Assembly (NCBI RefSeq): GCF_031877795.1
Contig: NC_133940.1
Location: forward strand, 9,177,985 to 9,241,984
Origin: Strix aluco
Taxonomy: Eukaryota; Chordata; Aves; Strigiformes; Strigidae
Reading direction: 5' to 3'
DNA: 64,000 nt
Shown here: piece by piece, positions 32,301 through 47,300 of the stretch
Position numbering within the stretch: the stretch's first letter is position 1
Layout of the letters: the number at the start of each line of letters is the position of its first letter
The notes under the pieces: generated by a model
Seen by the model: the letters and a program-made list of their open reading frames with translations, nothing else
The model's database searches: none
Told to the model about the DNA's origin: nothing
Translations under genes and position numbers: made by a program

Positions 32301-35300
32301 GAATTTTATTGAAACAGTTCCAAAAATAATTGTCTTGTAGCAATTTGTGTTCCAGAGGTGGGCTTCTTGCCGTCAGTACTGTTGAAAACCCCCTACAATG
32401 TCAAACCTGGAATTTACTCAAGAGTTATTCCACTAATTTTAATGGACTTCTCCTAAAACTACCCAGCTAGAAGTGAAAGGAGAAAGGTAAACATCCTCAA
32501 TTTTTCACTGTGGCATCCAGTTTCTGCCAAGTTAATAATACGCTTTTGTACAATCTAAGTGTCTTGGGCTTTTTTTGTTTGTTGTTTGTTGGTATGTTTG
32601 TTTTAAGATGCAGGAGTAAGCCAGAAAAGAAATTAAAAGCAACAAATAATAAAAACAGAAATCTGCCTGTGTTGTTCTTGGTTTTCCCCACACTGTTAAC
32701 TTGAAGCCCTTTAGGGAAGGTGAAACAAACAGCTGTCCTGGCTACAATGCAATCAGAATCTCCTCCTGCAAAGCCAACTGCAAGCACGGAGAGAATGAGA
32801 ATCTATTAGAAATACTGTGTGCTGGCAGCACTGTGAATTTAAAGTGATAAAATTAAGGGGCCATTTGACAGCAGTTACAGACCTCTTCGGTAACTGACCT
32901 CTCTATCGTCATGAATTTTTACATAAAACGCTATGGGCTGTGAACAATCAAAGCAGGAAACAAGAGCACCTTTCTTCCCCTCTGTAATTCACGGAATTCT
33001 CCCTGTGAAAACTGGTGGTACGCTGCATCCTCAGTCAAGGTATGATGCAAGAAACAGTGAGACAAGAACCCAAACTCTGTGATCCAAATGTGAAGACCCT
33101 ATTGCAATCACTGGCTGTCTCAACACAAACATACATAAATCTGTTTACTCTTTACACATCTGGATCGTTCAGAAGTTGCTTTATGTGCCACACAACCACT
33201 TTCATATGGATACAAACCTCATAAAGAAGTCAGGCTTCATGCAGCAGAATCCTGTATTTAATAAAGTGCTATTTTTCATACGTACCTACAGATGCTGGCA
33301 TTTCTCCCCACTGTAAAACAGTCTCCTTTGTGAAATGCCCATATATATCAATGTAGATGCCTTCATCTTCATAGGTGAGTAAAAGCTCCATTCCGCTGGT
33401 GTTCGGGAGGATGATAATGGCATGTGGGCGAATAGTCCCCTGGATCTAGAATCATATTTTACTAAGATTTAGATCAGAAAACGGACTGCAATTTTAGTGA
33501 CTACATCAATCTAACTAGCTTGGCAGAGCAATAAAAGGAACTAGCTCATGGCTCATGGAAAGTGAAAGAAATGCCTGTTTTCAGAAAGGCAGTTTGCTAG
33601 TTTGCTGGCCTCTGAAACAGGCTTTCTCCCCTCCTCCCCCCCCCCGCTTTGAATATGACAGCAGGTTTGCAAACAAATCAATGTTCAATATTTCACTTTA
33701 TATTTACCAGTATTAATTGGTTTCAAGAAGCCATGGAGCCACTGAGACACAATAATATTTACTTACTCACTCACAAAACACTTGCATTATATAAATAGAA
33801 GAAAGGTGAAATAAATTTGAATTCACAATTATTTCAGGAGATGAAGGACAAAAGCTTCCACATTCCAGGAACTCAGTGCTTTCACTTTCCATGATATTTC
33901 CCTATCCCCACTCACAAGCTAAAACCTGTAAATTCAACAATATTTACAGCAAGTTGAAAAGTTAACCTGGACCTTTCAAATATAAGCTACTCTGTGTCCT
34001 TCCCTTCCCACAGCCTTCATTAAAAATAGTTCCCCATTTAACGCTGTTCAGCACACATTTTTTCTGCATGCTACAGGAACAGTGCATTTCACTGACACAA
34101 ATTATTTTAACAGCTGTTCAACGCACTAGAATCTCTCCCAGAAGCCAACATGTCCCAAGTGAAAAAGTCTAAGTATACAACCATGAAGGTGGGGTTTTAT
34201 GAAAGCGTTTTTGAAAGAAAGAGGACAGCCTTAAAAAACAACAAAGCATTTCCTTGTTTAAAAGCAGTACTCAGGACGTTAAACAGTAAATTAAACCACT
34301 ACAATTAATATTTTTATAGGAAGGATGACTGGAGTTTCTACATCATTTTCACAAGCAGCAACACACAGATTTTTTTTTCTTCAAGCACATACATTTTATG
34401 CACACCGCAAGGGCACAATGAACAGTAAAAGAAGCACTGAAGCTGTACTTGCCAAACTGAATACACTCAGGCCAACCACTTGACTCCGTGCCTCCGCAAC
34501 AACTATCCGTAACACTAGAACGGGTATCCAGAGCCGCAGAGCAATTTTAATGCGTTGCCTTGGTACTCGCATGAGCGATCGAAGCAGGTAAGAGATGAAG
34601 AAAGAGGTGGGGAACCAGGAAAAGAGGCTACCAGAAAGCAAGAGTATCTAAAGTCAGCCTGTTAAAAGTCTGGTCTGTTGCCACCACAAAGCTCCTTGAG
34701 AGAATTATCCGATTCTAGCAGATGCTCTTTAAAATAATAAAATACCAAAAAAAAGATAGAGCCACCGCAGCAGCAGATTTATTTCAGGTCTAAGACTCTA
34801 AGGGAAAAAATATTTTTAGTACACGCTAACTTTTGGTTAAAGAGCACACTCAAATGGAGTCAGCCTTAAAGGTGCCCCAAATATTCAGGACAGTCACCTG
34901 GGAAATCTCTCTCATCAGGTACATAATTATATTTGCAGCCTGTTGAAAAAATAAAGCCTCTAAGAAGGTTCACTTTTTTCTTTGCCTGTCTTATCTTGGG
35001 CAATTATGCTAATGATCTTTTTGACAAGTCATTATTCACCTTGCTTAGCAACCAGCTTCCAGGGATGGTATGCAGGCATCACACTTAGATTTATAAACTG
35101 ATGTGAATTTTTCATAGTTGCATAGTTAACAAAGCTATTAATTGTCAGATTAAATAAACCCTCTAACAGCACAAATATTAAGTCCCTTAAAAAACCCCGA
35201 CACAGAAATAAACAGTACAAGCTTTTAGCAGGTGATTTGTTTGTTCTGGACAGCTAGAAAAGTTACTTTTTAATTAAGAGAAGTTTAGAAACTTGACAGC

Positions 35301-38300
35301 CATCCTCAAACATTGTGTCCATCAGAAACACAGGTTTGACAGAATTTGAAGGCAGAATTTCCATGAGCCACTTGTCAGGGCAGCAGAGCGATCAAGTGGC
35401 TTGCACGGGAGGCATGGGTTTTCATTTGGTTTGAAAACATGGGGCTGAGAGTGGAGAAAAAGAAGTTTAAAAAAATTAAAAAATAAAAGGGTTCAAGGCA
35501 CAGGCTGCAACATGCAGATCTGGGATGAGATTTCTTCAGACCTCCTGAGCGTAACTTTGGGACAGTGCCTTGGGATACAAGGCGGCCATGGCACCCGATG
35601 AGCTAACCCTCTGCCCCTGTGGAGCTCTGTTGACTTCAGGGAGGTTTTCAAGTGTGCACAGAAGTTTCCTTGCCAGAAGCCTCCCATTAGACTGGAACCA
35701 TGGCAACCTGCTAGTTTTCTGGACCTAAGCCCCCAAGTTTCTCTGGCTTTTGGGACTCGCAGCTTTGAAAAGAACTATCTAGAATAGCTAAAAAATAAGC
35801 AAACAAACAAAAAGATTAAAACCATAGCACAGACTTCATATTGGACAGCCCCATGCCAGTCATTCACTTCTGCAGGGGAATTACTTTGCTGTTATCTGAG
35901 TTTAAGCAGGAATTTAGTGACCACCATCACCTCAATGAACAGATGCACAATGCAGTATGTACACATCAACCTGCAATCAACGTCCTCATGCCAACTTCTT
36001 GACAATCTAATAAGAAAATCCTGAGGAAAATTCTTTTGAATTTAAGGACTGATTTCACAGGCAACTGAATGGTAAGAAGGCCAGCAAATTTATTTAGACT
36101 GGAAGTTGGGTTTCTGCAAAGTCATGACTGAAAGGCAAAACACATTTTGCACACAGAGCCTGGACCTGTAATCACGTGAAACAAATGCAACTTTGCTTCA
36201 TGTTGAAGAAATCTGGATTATGCACGGATTCACATGTATACCTGGCTCCTCTAGCTACAGGTACTCATTGGTGCAAAGGTAGCATGCTTGCAGTGGATCA
36301 AGATTAATATATGTTTCAATGGTCTTTGCAATCCAGGCCAAATTTCAGCTCAATTCAGTGATAATTTAATCAGCTTGTCAGCAAGATTGAAAAGCACAGT
36401 GGCAGATTGTAAAAGTCACCTAATTCATGTAGATATTATTGTGTCTTTGATTGCTTAAGAAGTCCTAAATTTCCAGGATAAATCAATTAAAAATAGTACT
36501 GTCCATATAACAGGCTTTCTGACATTAAACATTAAACTGATATTCTAAATATGATAAAAGCCTTTTAACAGAACTTTAGTGTTATAAAAGTATGTGAAAA
36601 GTGGTTTTCTATTAGCTGCCATACAGTAATTATTCTCTTACCCTGACTTTTGAAATACAGCACAACTCTTAACCTGATCATCATCAATATACAACTCAAA
36701 GAACAGAGGCATTTACGTAATTTTTTGGAGTATCTTACGTGTGTTGGAAGGTACAGGTCATACACGGATCCAGAGTCCACATCAATAGCGTGAAAACCTA
36801 CTAGTGAACCATATATGACTTTTAATCTTTGTCCATTTTCAACGGTCAGGTCAACTGACAGTGGTTTGTGATGAAGTGAGGTAAAGGACTGGAAAAAGAA
36901 AAATACACTATGTAACACAAACAAGCTGTTGGTTTACAGATCTACATATATGGTCTTAAGAATTTTCAAAACTCAAAAGTTAGACTGCTGTTTTTGTTAA
37001 ATAGTTTGTTACATTTAAGGAGCTAAGTATCCACCACCCACTGAGTTGCAAGGAGTGCTGGATAATTCGCTTGTGTTTTCAAAAAAAATCCACATTCTAG
37101 AAACCGACTAGGCAAAAATTAGACTGAGTGCCATTCATGTTCGATTTCCTCCTCTTTTGAGGGAAATCAGCATCAACTTTGTGAACTCAAATGTACGTTC
37201 TGGCACAGCACTGAAACATGTTATTCACATCTAACAGAATGTGCCAGTTTTATGCCGGTCATCTCCAATGTATGTCAAAAGAGCTACATTTTCTTTAAAA
37301 AGAATACTCATTTTATCTTTAACTAGAAATAGATGTTCTACAAAGCAACAAAAGCAAAAGCGAAGAGTAGATGAGAGACACTGATACATCTGAACCAAAG
37401 TGAAGTTTCACTTACCTTAAAAGCCATGAATTTGTGATAAGGCTTTGGAGCCCAAGCATAAACCTCCACTGAGTTTTTCAAAGCAATTACAAGGAATTTG
37501 ATTCTCTCATATTTTACTGTAATACAAGAAGAACAATTCCTTAGGTACCAGACAGACACTTAAATCAAAGACCTTCTCATCACACGAAATAATTTCAATG
37601 GACTACTTGTAGAAGTAGACATTATCCAGCAAGGGAAACTAATGGGTTCTGGACATCAATGATACTAAACATTGATGTCAATGACAATGACAGTACCTTG
37701 ACTGAAAACCTGTAGTTCATTTATTTTCAGTAAAGCCAGATGACTGTTAACAATATTTATATATTGCTTTTCATACATCGATGAAAAAAAAAAAACCACA
37801 CCCTTAAAAAAAAAATCTTACTTGTCACAAAAAAAGGTCTTGACCCTGCAGCTAAGCCAACCTACTTTATTTTTTAAGTGTGAACACACACCAACATTGC
37901 TGGTTGTGAAAAGCTACTTTTGGAGGAATGGTGGTTGTTGGCTGAATAATTCTGTTACACTCTGTAGGATGAATTTTCATTTCACTGTTCATGTGTGGAG
38001 TTAAATCTCCATGTGCTAGTGTGGGTGAAGGACTCCCATGTTTCTGAGATGAGTAAGCATTTAAGAGACGAGCAACTTCTCTAAGTCAATTAAGGTCATG
38101 TTGGACTCATCAAGAATAAATGAAGAATCATGCATTGAAAACTAAGGCTTCTCTGTACATTGTGTTTTCACTCTGCCAGAGACAAGCACTTGCTTTGGAA
38201 ACGGAACGCTAGGGTATTGCATCCCAACACATTCACCCTTCATTTCATATTCAGTGTCTGCTTGGCAGGGATTTTTAAAAGATGCAGGTGTTACGCTACT

Positions 38301-41300
38301 GAAGTAAGGTTTGTTTTCTCTGGGAAGAGGGCTTGAGGGCTTACAAAAGCAGCAGTTCACACTGGCCAAACATACAGCAGAGGCACAGAGTGGATAAGGG
38401 TGACACTAGAAAAATCTCACGTAGTCAGAGAAAGAAGAAAAACCCAAACTCCACCAAAATGCAGAACAGTACATCCTTTTCCTCTTCCACCTGGACAAGT
38501 GGCTGTAAAACCAAAGGTCAAGATACAAGAAGATTCAGCAAGAGAAAAACAACAGCAGCTGTTCTGTCCAAGTAAGAGTGGCTTGTCGTAAGTAAACACA
38601 GAAGCTCCTACAAAATGTTTGCCTATTTTTTAAAAAAAAAAAAACAACCCACACCAAACCCAAAGAGGAGCAACTGAAGTGGAACATGTGGGTACTTAGC
38701 TGTAATCACAAATAAAGTAACAACACACATCTGTTTCACATTCTTTCTTGGATTTAACCCTTGCCAGTTTTAAAGCAGTGAGATAAAAGCAAAACAACCA
38801 TCAAACAAGATATTTATGAGAGCCAGCCACCTTTCTGTCTTCTGCACTCCTCTACATCATTTCTCCATTTGACTTTGAAAAAAGTGCCACTTTCATATAC
38901 CATCTTTCACCAAAGCAAAACTTGCACTATACATCACACCCCCTCACGAAGTTAAATGACAGAAACTATCACAATACTGATGTTCATCTTCAAGAATGAA
39001 CTGCCTGAAAGCCAAATAAAAGAAAGATGTTTTTTCTACTGCTATGGTACCATTTCCAGTGTGTAAGTTTAAACAAAGATACATCTAGGTCTTTTCTGAT
39101 ATAGAGACAGGGATGAGCTGCAGCACATCCAATCTGATCTACCTATGGATGTCTTACAAACATGACTTACTAGCACTTTACTAGACCAGTTTCTTAGCAG
39201 TTACTCAGAGCCAGGAGGGAAGCTGAATAGCATGGAGGTGGAAAACATCAGTCAATTAAAACCTTAAGTAACTACAGAACTTCTACACCACTGACTGAGC
39301 AAAAGACCAGGGTTGGCACTCCCTCCTTCCAGCTGTCACAGGGAATACCCATAACATCATCCATAACTGCTGCAAAAAGAGATGCTATCTGGAGTGACAG
39401 GGAGCAAAGCGTCTGCCATGTAAAACAAGGAGGCTTGAAAGAACTCAGAGATATTCAGCCCAATACAATCTTGAAACAGAGCTGAAGAAAAACGCTGGCG
39501 TCACGAGATGCAAAAGGATGATTAAGCAGCTCTTCAAGGAAAAGACAAAAAGTCCTTACCAACTTTGTAGTGTACACAGCCTTCCAGGTCACCCACAGAC
39601 ACCCAACCTTGACGCTTCTCCACCTCTGGATCATTGCGCAAAATTTTATTTCTCAGCCATGACAAGTAATACACCCTCAACTTATTCTTCTTCCCTAGGA
39701 TTTGAAAAAAGAAGACAGACATAATGCTTTAACTCACTGAAGTACAAACTCTCCCACACTTAGAAAAAGCCAGAGTTTTGTGACCTTGAATACAGTGGGT
39801 CTTTGACTCTTCAAGGTACAAGAAGAGTGCAGCAGCACAAAAGAAAAGCCCTGTATGACAGCGACATGCAGGAGGGAACTGGAACACGTGCAGTCCTATG
39901 GCATTTGGCACACGTGCACTTACCTCGTGACCCAAACTGCATGCAAGATTTTCACACCTGACTAAAATTCCTCCCTCAGGCCAAAGAACAGGTCTCTACA
40001 GACACACGCATTATCAGAAATAATCACACTATCTGGCACTTACTCTTTGATGTGAAGGAACACAGGTATGGCCTGCAATGGCCATTTTGAATAAGTAACT
40101 CAGTTCTAATTAACTGACAATCTTCATTAAAAGTAGCTATTTTCTTTTGGATGCTTTTCCAGGTGAGAATTACTTTGTCATCTTTCATCTCAGTCAATCT
40201 TTCTGTTGCTTTAGTTCATAAGCACATATGGTCAAACAGTAGTCTGGGATCACAGGTTAGTCTAAGGAGAAGGACTGTGTCACATAAGCAACTGGACCTG
40301 GCAATATGGGACAAACAGCTCTCACCGTCACCTACCACAGCAAGTCTGCATTGGTCCTTGCTGGACCAATGATATTTTAATAAAATTGCACTTAGATAGA
40401 GGCTCACCCATCACAGAAACAAGCAGACTGACAAACTACAAGTTACTGAGAACAAGTTCATTTTAAGGATATGAAACACTTCATACTTCCCACAAACCAT
40501 TTTACACATTAACCAGGTAATGAAATATCCCAAAGCCTCTCTGAAATGAGAATGTAAATGTTAAAAATTCAAGAGAATTTTTCTATTAACAAGAATAACT
40601 GTCCTATGATTTTCTGTAAGAGGAAATTCCTCAACCTAGTTTATAGCCTAATTCTTTTTAATTGCTTCCAACCCCAATGCAGGTCAGATACTTTTAGACA
40701 CTGAACTAACCTGATATAGTAATTAGCACATTGAGTCCTTCCAGAACATCCATTTGCTGGAATCGTCTCCTTGTAATCAGTGAATAAACTCTTCCTTGCC
40801 CACTTCGGTCCAGCAGCCACAATCCATTCTCTGTTCCCACCAGTAAATTTACTCCTGTTAATACATGAAAAAAAAATACTGCATAAATCACCTAATGATT
40901 CAGAGGCCACTGAGAGTTCATTGTTTTGAGAACTGATTCTTATTTAGTCTAACTTAATGATACCTGATAATTTCTCTGTTGCTCTGTGGATGATTTCCCA
41001 GAAAAATGAATAGAAGAAAAGGATCTCACTATTACAGTTTTTACCCAGCAGAACACTTATACACCCATGTAACTTGAAGGATGAGTAGTTTCACTGAGGT
41101 CAATGTTGATTTAAACAAAAAGGAAAATGCTTTCCGAACTCGATTTCTCAGGTGACCTTGGAAAATGCCTGTGAGCACTGCAAAACTCCCAGTCCAGCAC
41201 CACTCCACACAGGAGATCCAACTAAATGATCTAAGGGTCTCTACCAATTAAAAAAAAAAAAATTTAAAACCCCCTCTTTCCCCAGATACAACACTCAAAT

Positions 41301-44300
41301 CACAGGAGGACCAAACCTGTGGGAAGAAGGGCTGCTGTTACGAGGACGCAGAGTGTTTGAAAACGGTCTGTGTTTTGCAAGAATGCTTTCACATGCCAAA
41401 TTAAAGGAGTGGATCCATCTGAAATCCAACTGCTCCAAGGAAGCAAAGGCTCCAGTGGGTTGCTGACATCAGAGGATGTCAAAAATTGTGTTCAGCTGGC
41501 ATGACAGCTATGCTTCCTAATCAGCAGGTTCTTAGAAGTGACATGAGGTATCCTGCTGTAACAAGCAACCTCCTCTATTGGCAATGCTCTGATGAGTACC
41601 TGGTGCTCTTCAGCCTCAACACACATTTAATTACAGACCTTGCCACACAGCTCTGTTCTTAATTTAAAATCTTGGAGTCCTAACATACATAACACAAAAT
41701 CTGTGAAGCTGTAAACTGGAAATCTACATTTCCTTTGGATAATGTTTCAACTACTTCATTCATTTTCCATTCCAGACTCAAAAAGTGAGGAGGAGTAAAA
41801 GGCTGGGAGAGTCCCATAGAATACATCCGTTCTTCAGAACTAGAAAGACGGTTAAAACAACTCAAGAGCTTAGCTACTGTGAGACTGGGACAAGGTCTGT
41901 AGCTGCTGAAAACTAGTCTGACTACACTCATCTTGGTTTTACACCATGTGAAGCTGATCCTGTAAAAAGGGTGATCCAGCGAGGTTCTGTGGAACAGCAG
42001 GAACTAAGGAAGCCAAGCTTTTGGAAAGACTGACACCTGACCTGCTTCAGATTCTTGGAATACATAATACACATGACAGCAAAAGGCTTCAGGTTTGTAT
42101 TACTTCCACTGGGTCAGGACTTAAGAGTGATCAGCTCTACTTGTATGCAGCTAGGACATCATGAGTCGCCTAAGTTATTAAACATTTGCAACTTCTGGCT
42201 CTTCAAACAAGCAGTTTCAGTTTGGTGCCCAACCAAAATATTTTCTCATTCTGATGCACAAAATCCTTTGCAACTGTAAATCATCTGTATCTTCTACGAG
42301 GAAGGCAGTGCCATGCGAGTGACACAGGTATCTACTTGGTGATCTGCCCCAGCATTTTGATGGAAGAGGTGCAATACAACTGTGAAATCTGCCTGGCATA
42401 TACTGCCAGCCTCTCCTGTTGCTGCCTTCCCTCCATACACATGTCCAAGTACTTCTGAGCTTACCCCACAAAGCAGCACAAAGGACCTCTGAGTTGAATT
42501 TCTTCTTGTATTTACGAATTTCTGGACTGTCACTCTGCGGGCGGATATTCGTTGGGTTGACGTTGACAACGGAGCCCTTCCTTGCATTTTCTCTCCTGAC
42601 AGGCTCAGGTTTTGCACTAGATGCTAGAATGAAAGACATACGCAATCATGAAAAATGCCAGTGTTTGGCTACATCTCACATTTGACCTGTTCATGGCAGA
42701 CTGAAAAAATCCCCAGAGGGGTGAGAAGACACCTCAGGAGCATTACATAGCCATAGAATAAAAAAAGAAAAAAAAAAACACAAAAACATCTGGAAAATTT
42801 CTCAGGCATTCTTGAGTAAGCACAGTGGTAACCCAGCAGCAGAGTAGAGCAAGTCACATCTGGAAGAAGGGCAGAAGCAGTACAATGAAAATTCATAGCG
42901 ATGTGGAGTTTCAGTTTCTGAAGATGTTACCATCAGTTTCCATTTCCAAGCAATAGGCCCTCCCCACTCCCCCCAGGAGAAACCAGGAGTGACATTTTAT
43001 GGGAAGAGTAAAGCATACTCACGAGAACTACAGGAAGGTCCTACTGGACTGGTGGGAGGGGTGATTGGCAGAAGCCTAGGATCTATGAATGAAGTAAACG
43101 ATGTGGTAGATGATGTACTGCTCTTTGAAGGTGTGCTTTCAGTGCATGGGGTCTACAATGAAAAATAAGAGCTGCTTCAGGAAGATGATGCCAGGAGAGC
43201 ACACAGCAACGCTGTGCCTTGGAGGTTCAGCAGAAACGGCACGTGGTGTACTTGGACACGATGAGTCTTAAAGCACTATATGCATGGTACAAATTCAGTG
43301 ACAGAAGAGGAGGCCTGAGCAGGCAGTTGTGTGGGGTTCCTTAGCCAGGCACCGCACTGCCATAACTAGTCCCCAGAAGAAAGGCACGTTGATCACTCCC
43401 TGCTGTCACATCTGCAACAGGGCACTGCTCGAATCTCCGCAGCAAGGAGGACGCTGTTGCCTCAAGTAAGGCCGTTTAGGACATGACCACTGACAGAGCT
43501 GTTACCTGCCTCCAGTGACACACTCCTCCCCAAGAGAGCCCTGTGCTCACAGTGGTTAGAGGCCCTTTGGGGCTGCTGAGACACGCTGCCCCGGCCCTGT
43601 GCGCTCCCACCTGACACTCGGATGGAAGAAAGCCAGGGACAATGAGCAGGGGCAGCCGAGAGTGCTGCGTTGCTGACACGACAGGTAAAGGAGCAGAGGG
43701 TACAAGCCCTTCTAGCTTGTGTAAAAGGGGATAAAAAAAGGAAGGAAAGAAAAGGGAGCAGATGGGGACAAACAAGTGGAACAATAAAATCTGTTAGGGA
43801 GCTCAAGATTATATGTCCCCTAGACATAATTTATAAAGAGAAGGAGTGATGTGGTGAAAAATCTCATCATAAAAAGAGGCAGGATAGATGAAGTTAAAAG
43901 ACTCAATCTCAGGCTCCTAAGGGCTGGAGGAAAATGATGGTACAATTCATTCAATCTGTAATTTATCTCTTACCTTATTCAGAGGTTTGTTCTGAGGTTC
44001 CTGGCTAGTCAGTGGCACTTTTGGTGGGTTCACAGAGGAGTCTGAAATTTGACTTTGCTGGAGGAGATCTGGCAGGAGATAGTTCTGGTTGTTTATGCTC
44101 CAGAGGCCTTCTTGGGTGCTAGAAATTTGTTTCCCCAAAATCTGATCCTGCACATGAGAACATACATGCGTATGTATGTTAAAGTCCACATTTAGCATAC
44201 TTCCATTGCACTATGCAACTCCTGTTAATTAGGACAATAAATAATGACGATATGGGGAGGGGTGTTCTGTGTGATACATCATGTAAAGACAAACCTCATG

Positions 44301-47300
44301 GAAAGATTAAAATAAAAAAATCAAATAGAAAAGTGTGTGGCAAACACCAAGACATCAGCACTGGCTTCCACTCCTGAAGTGCTCTGCAAATGTTCCTCAT
44401 GTACGTTACCTCAAGCACAGTTGAAGAAGCAACTTCATTATCAGAGACACTTGAGACAGAATCAAATGACTTGTCCTAACGTTACAGATCTGACCTCTAC
44501 CTACCACAGTCAGAAGCAGGTACTTCTCAGTTCTGGACCTGCATTTAGTTCAAAGCCCCTTACCGATGCTACTTTCCATTTACTGAATTAGGATACCTTA
44601 TTCTAGAATGAATGATAACATTCAGTAGGATCCAGTATCATCATTTCCAGTACAATGACGTTTGGTACTGCTGACCTCCTTACAGGATCCCATCAGCTTC
44701 AAGGAAATACTTGTAAACTGTGTAAGGTGTGAGGCACCACGCAAGCTCTCTCCCTGACAGCACAAAATACGGAGTCAGAGGTCGGTTTCTGGGAATACAT
44801 GGCTGGAAGCTTTGAGAGGAAAAAAGATGAGATGTGTAAAGCAAGCGGTGTCCCAGATGTGGAGGGAAGTGCAGAGGGACCTACTCCTGGTCACAATCGG
44901 TCAAGGGTACCTGAACACCATTGGCACTGGAACGTAGAGAGTGACAGAAGCCAAGTGCTACATTAGAAAATTCCTCCTGAATTACACAGAAGCAGAAAGC
45001 ACCACCAAACTCGAGCAGCTTCTGGCTGGCTGAATTCAAGGCAAGTCTGTACATTGTACTGACTGTGAAAAACAACCTACTGAAATCGGATCAGCCTTTT
45101 TGAACGCTGGCCAAAATATGAAAAAAAAAAAAAAAAAGAAGGTGTAGATAATTCTAAATAGACAATTGCCTTTTAAAAGCCAAGTAATTAACTAGAAATC
45201 AAATTGATGCTCTAAGTATTTTACATTTTGAGTTAGATATAAAAAAAGCAACCCAAAACGTACATGTCAGTATTTGAGATTAGGGATCAAGCCAGTATGG
45301 GGCTTTTTTGTTCAGTTTTGAGTCAGATTCAGCTGAACTAAACCAAACCCCCATCTGAATCATCTGGTCAGTTTGGTACACTCTAATCACTTCATAACAG
45401 TTCATGTTGATGGGCTGTGGAAAGGGATGTTGGAAGAAGTTGTGGAGACTCATGATGGCTGTGGGTGGTGAAACGAGGTGGGAGGAGCAGATAGAAGTCT
45501 CCATGAGGAGGAGGTAGAAGACTAGAAGGCATCAGAGAGATCCATGAGGAGAGCTGGCAGTCATGTGTTTGTTCTCCCTTCTGCATTGTCCTCTCCAAAC
45601 CCACCAGAATATGTGACCCCCACTCTCTTCCATCCTCCCTCATCCTCAGTTGGGGCCTCAAAGACCCCATCCTTCCCCTGTTCCTCAAGCAGCCTATTTC
45701 CAATGCCCAGGTTATCAGGGGAAAGGGAAAGCACCGGGTTGGTTTTGCCACAAGAGAAATACTGAGTTGGCCCTGTTTATAATTCTTTCTCCGAAGCAGG
45801 GTCTTTTCTCCTTGAGGATGGTGGGACAAAGGCAAAGTGGGACTCCTTCCCCAGTCAGGAAGGATGCCACCCTGGCGTGAAGCTTAGAAATCACAGCAGA
45901 GGTTAAGAAAATTCTTTTTTTTTCCTTAGCCCTGCCACAGCTCACACAAGCAGCTCTGAGGAAAACACCAGTTTCACAGCAATTTATTTTCCCTATCTGT
46001 GAAACAAGAGTACACTCAGTAATATCCGAGACGCGCTCTGATGCTGAGTGCAAGTCTTATTACTGTATTTTTTTTTTTTGTTTTCGACCACAAAGAACAT
46101 TGTTCTGCTTTGTCTGTCTTCATCTTTTCTGCACTAATATTTATCACAGGGGAAAATCCACATGACTTGAAGCCTCTACTAGAAACTACAGCTGGGAAGG
46201 AACCACAACATGACATATGAGAAGACATGCGTTTTTGCTAAGCCAGTAGGGAGAGATGAAGTGTTTTTCCCCTCTTCTGGTAATATTTTAAGTAGTAAGA
46301 GGTAGTTCTCTTTAAACTGGAATAAAAAAGGTCAAGACTTTTAAAAATAGCAACAATGCACACCAATAATAATCAACAGCATTGCTTTTTGCAACCTGCC
46401 CAGTGCTTTCAAGAAATACGTTGACATCAGAAACAACTACCAGGTCAATAACAAGGACAAATAAAGAAGCACAATTTTGTACCTAAATGTAAGCATTTTT
46501 ACAGGAAGCACAAAACCTGAAACTGCACATTTTTTCAAGGCTTATAGCTATAATTTGCAGTGACAGAGCAGGACTTCAGAGTGAAAACGCTGCCGAGAAG
46601 AAATGGATACAGCGTTTATCATGCACATTAACGATCTGACTCCCCCCCCACTGTACCCACCCCCTTACAAACGGCCAAATTACCTTCTGTTCTGTGACAG
46701 TGCTTTGGGGTTTCAGTTCAATTCCATCTGGTACTCTTGTCCTTGAGAAATCTGCCACTCTGCTGCTTAGCAGTTGCCTGGTAACAAACTCCAATTAATG
46801 AACAGAACTACTTCAAGGAAGAAAAAAGAGCCCAAAAACCAAAAAGCAAAACACCCCACATATACACATTCAAAAGTGAGCATCATTAACATTCACTAGT
46901 TACACTTAAAGGTTCTTGTACAAAAGCAAGTCGATTAGTCTGTGGATGTGCCTGAACAGACCCAAGCCTGAGGACCACTCGCGGCAGGAAGCTCTCCCCA
47001 CCTCAATGGAGAGCATCCCTTCATCTCCCTGCATTTCACCCATCATTTTTCAGACACTGCATAGCTCACGAAAGTGAGAGCTGGTCCCTCAAGCTGTCAT
47101 TTGAAAAGTGTCTACTTCAAAACTTCCCCTGTCTCCCCTCATACACTACCCTGCGCGGTGCAATTATGAGCCACCCTGCTCTCCAGAGAAAGAGCACCAG
47201 CTGCACTAGCAAGGGGGACAGCCGCTGCTCCGCATCAGGGACCTCTCTGCCAGTGCCTGCTGGGACAGGCTACACTGGAATTTCATACTGTGAATCAGTC

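Larger units (their letters stand above)
24295..33285. other. NRK 9-kb intron before the penultimate coding exon
   Basis: Phase is complete across it, so no coding exon is expected. It carries three CR1 remnants, listed separately. The rest (24840-26260, 26460-27950, 28120-33285) shows no recognised coding or RNA feature, only short homopolymers such as a T15 run at about 29110. Confidence 0.7.
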
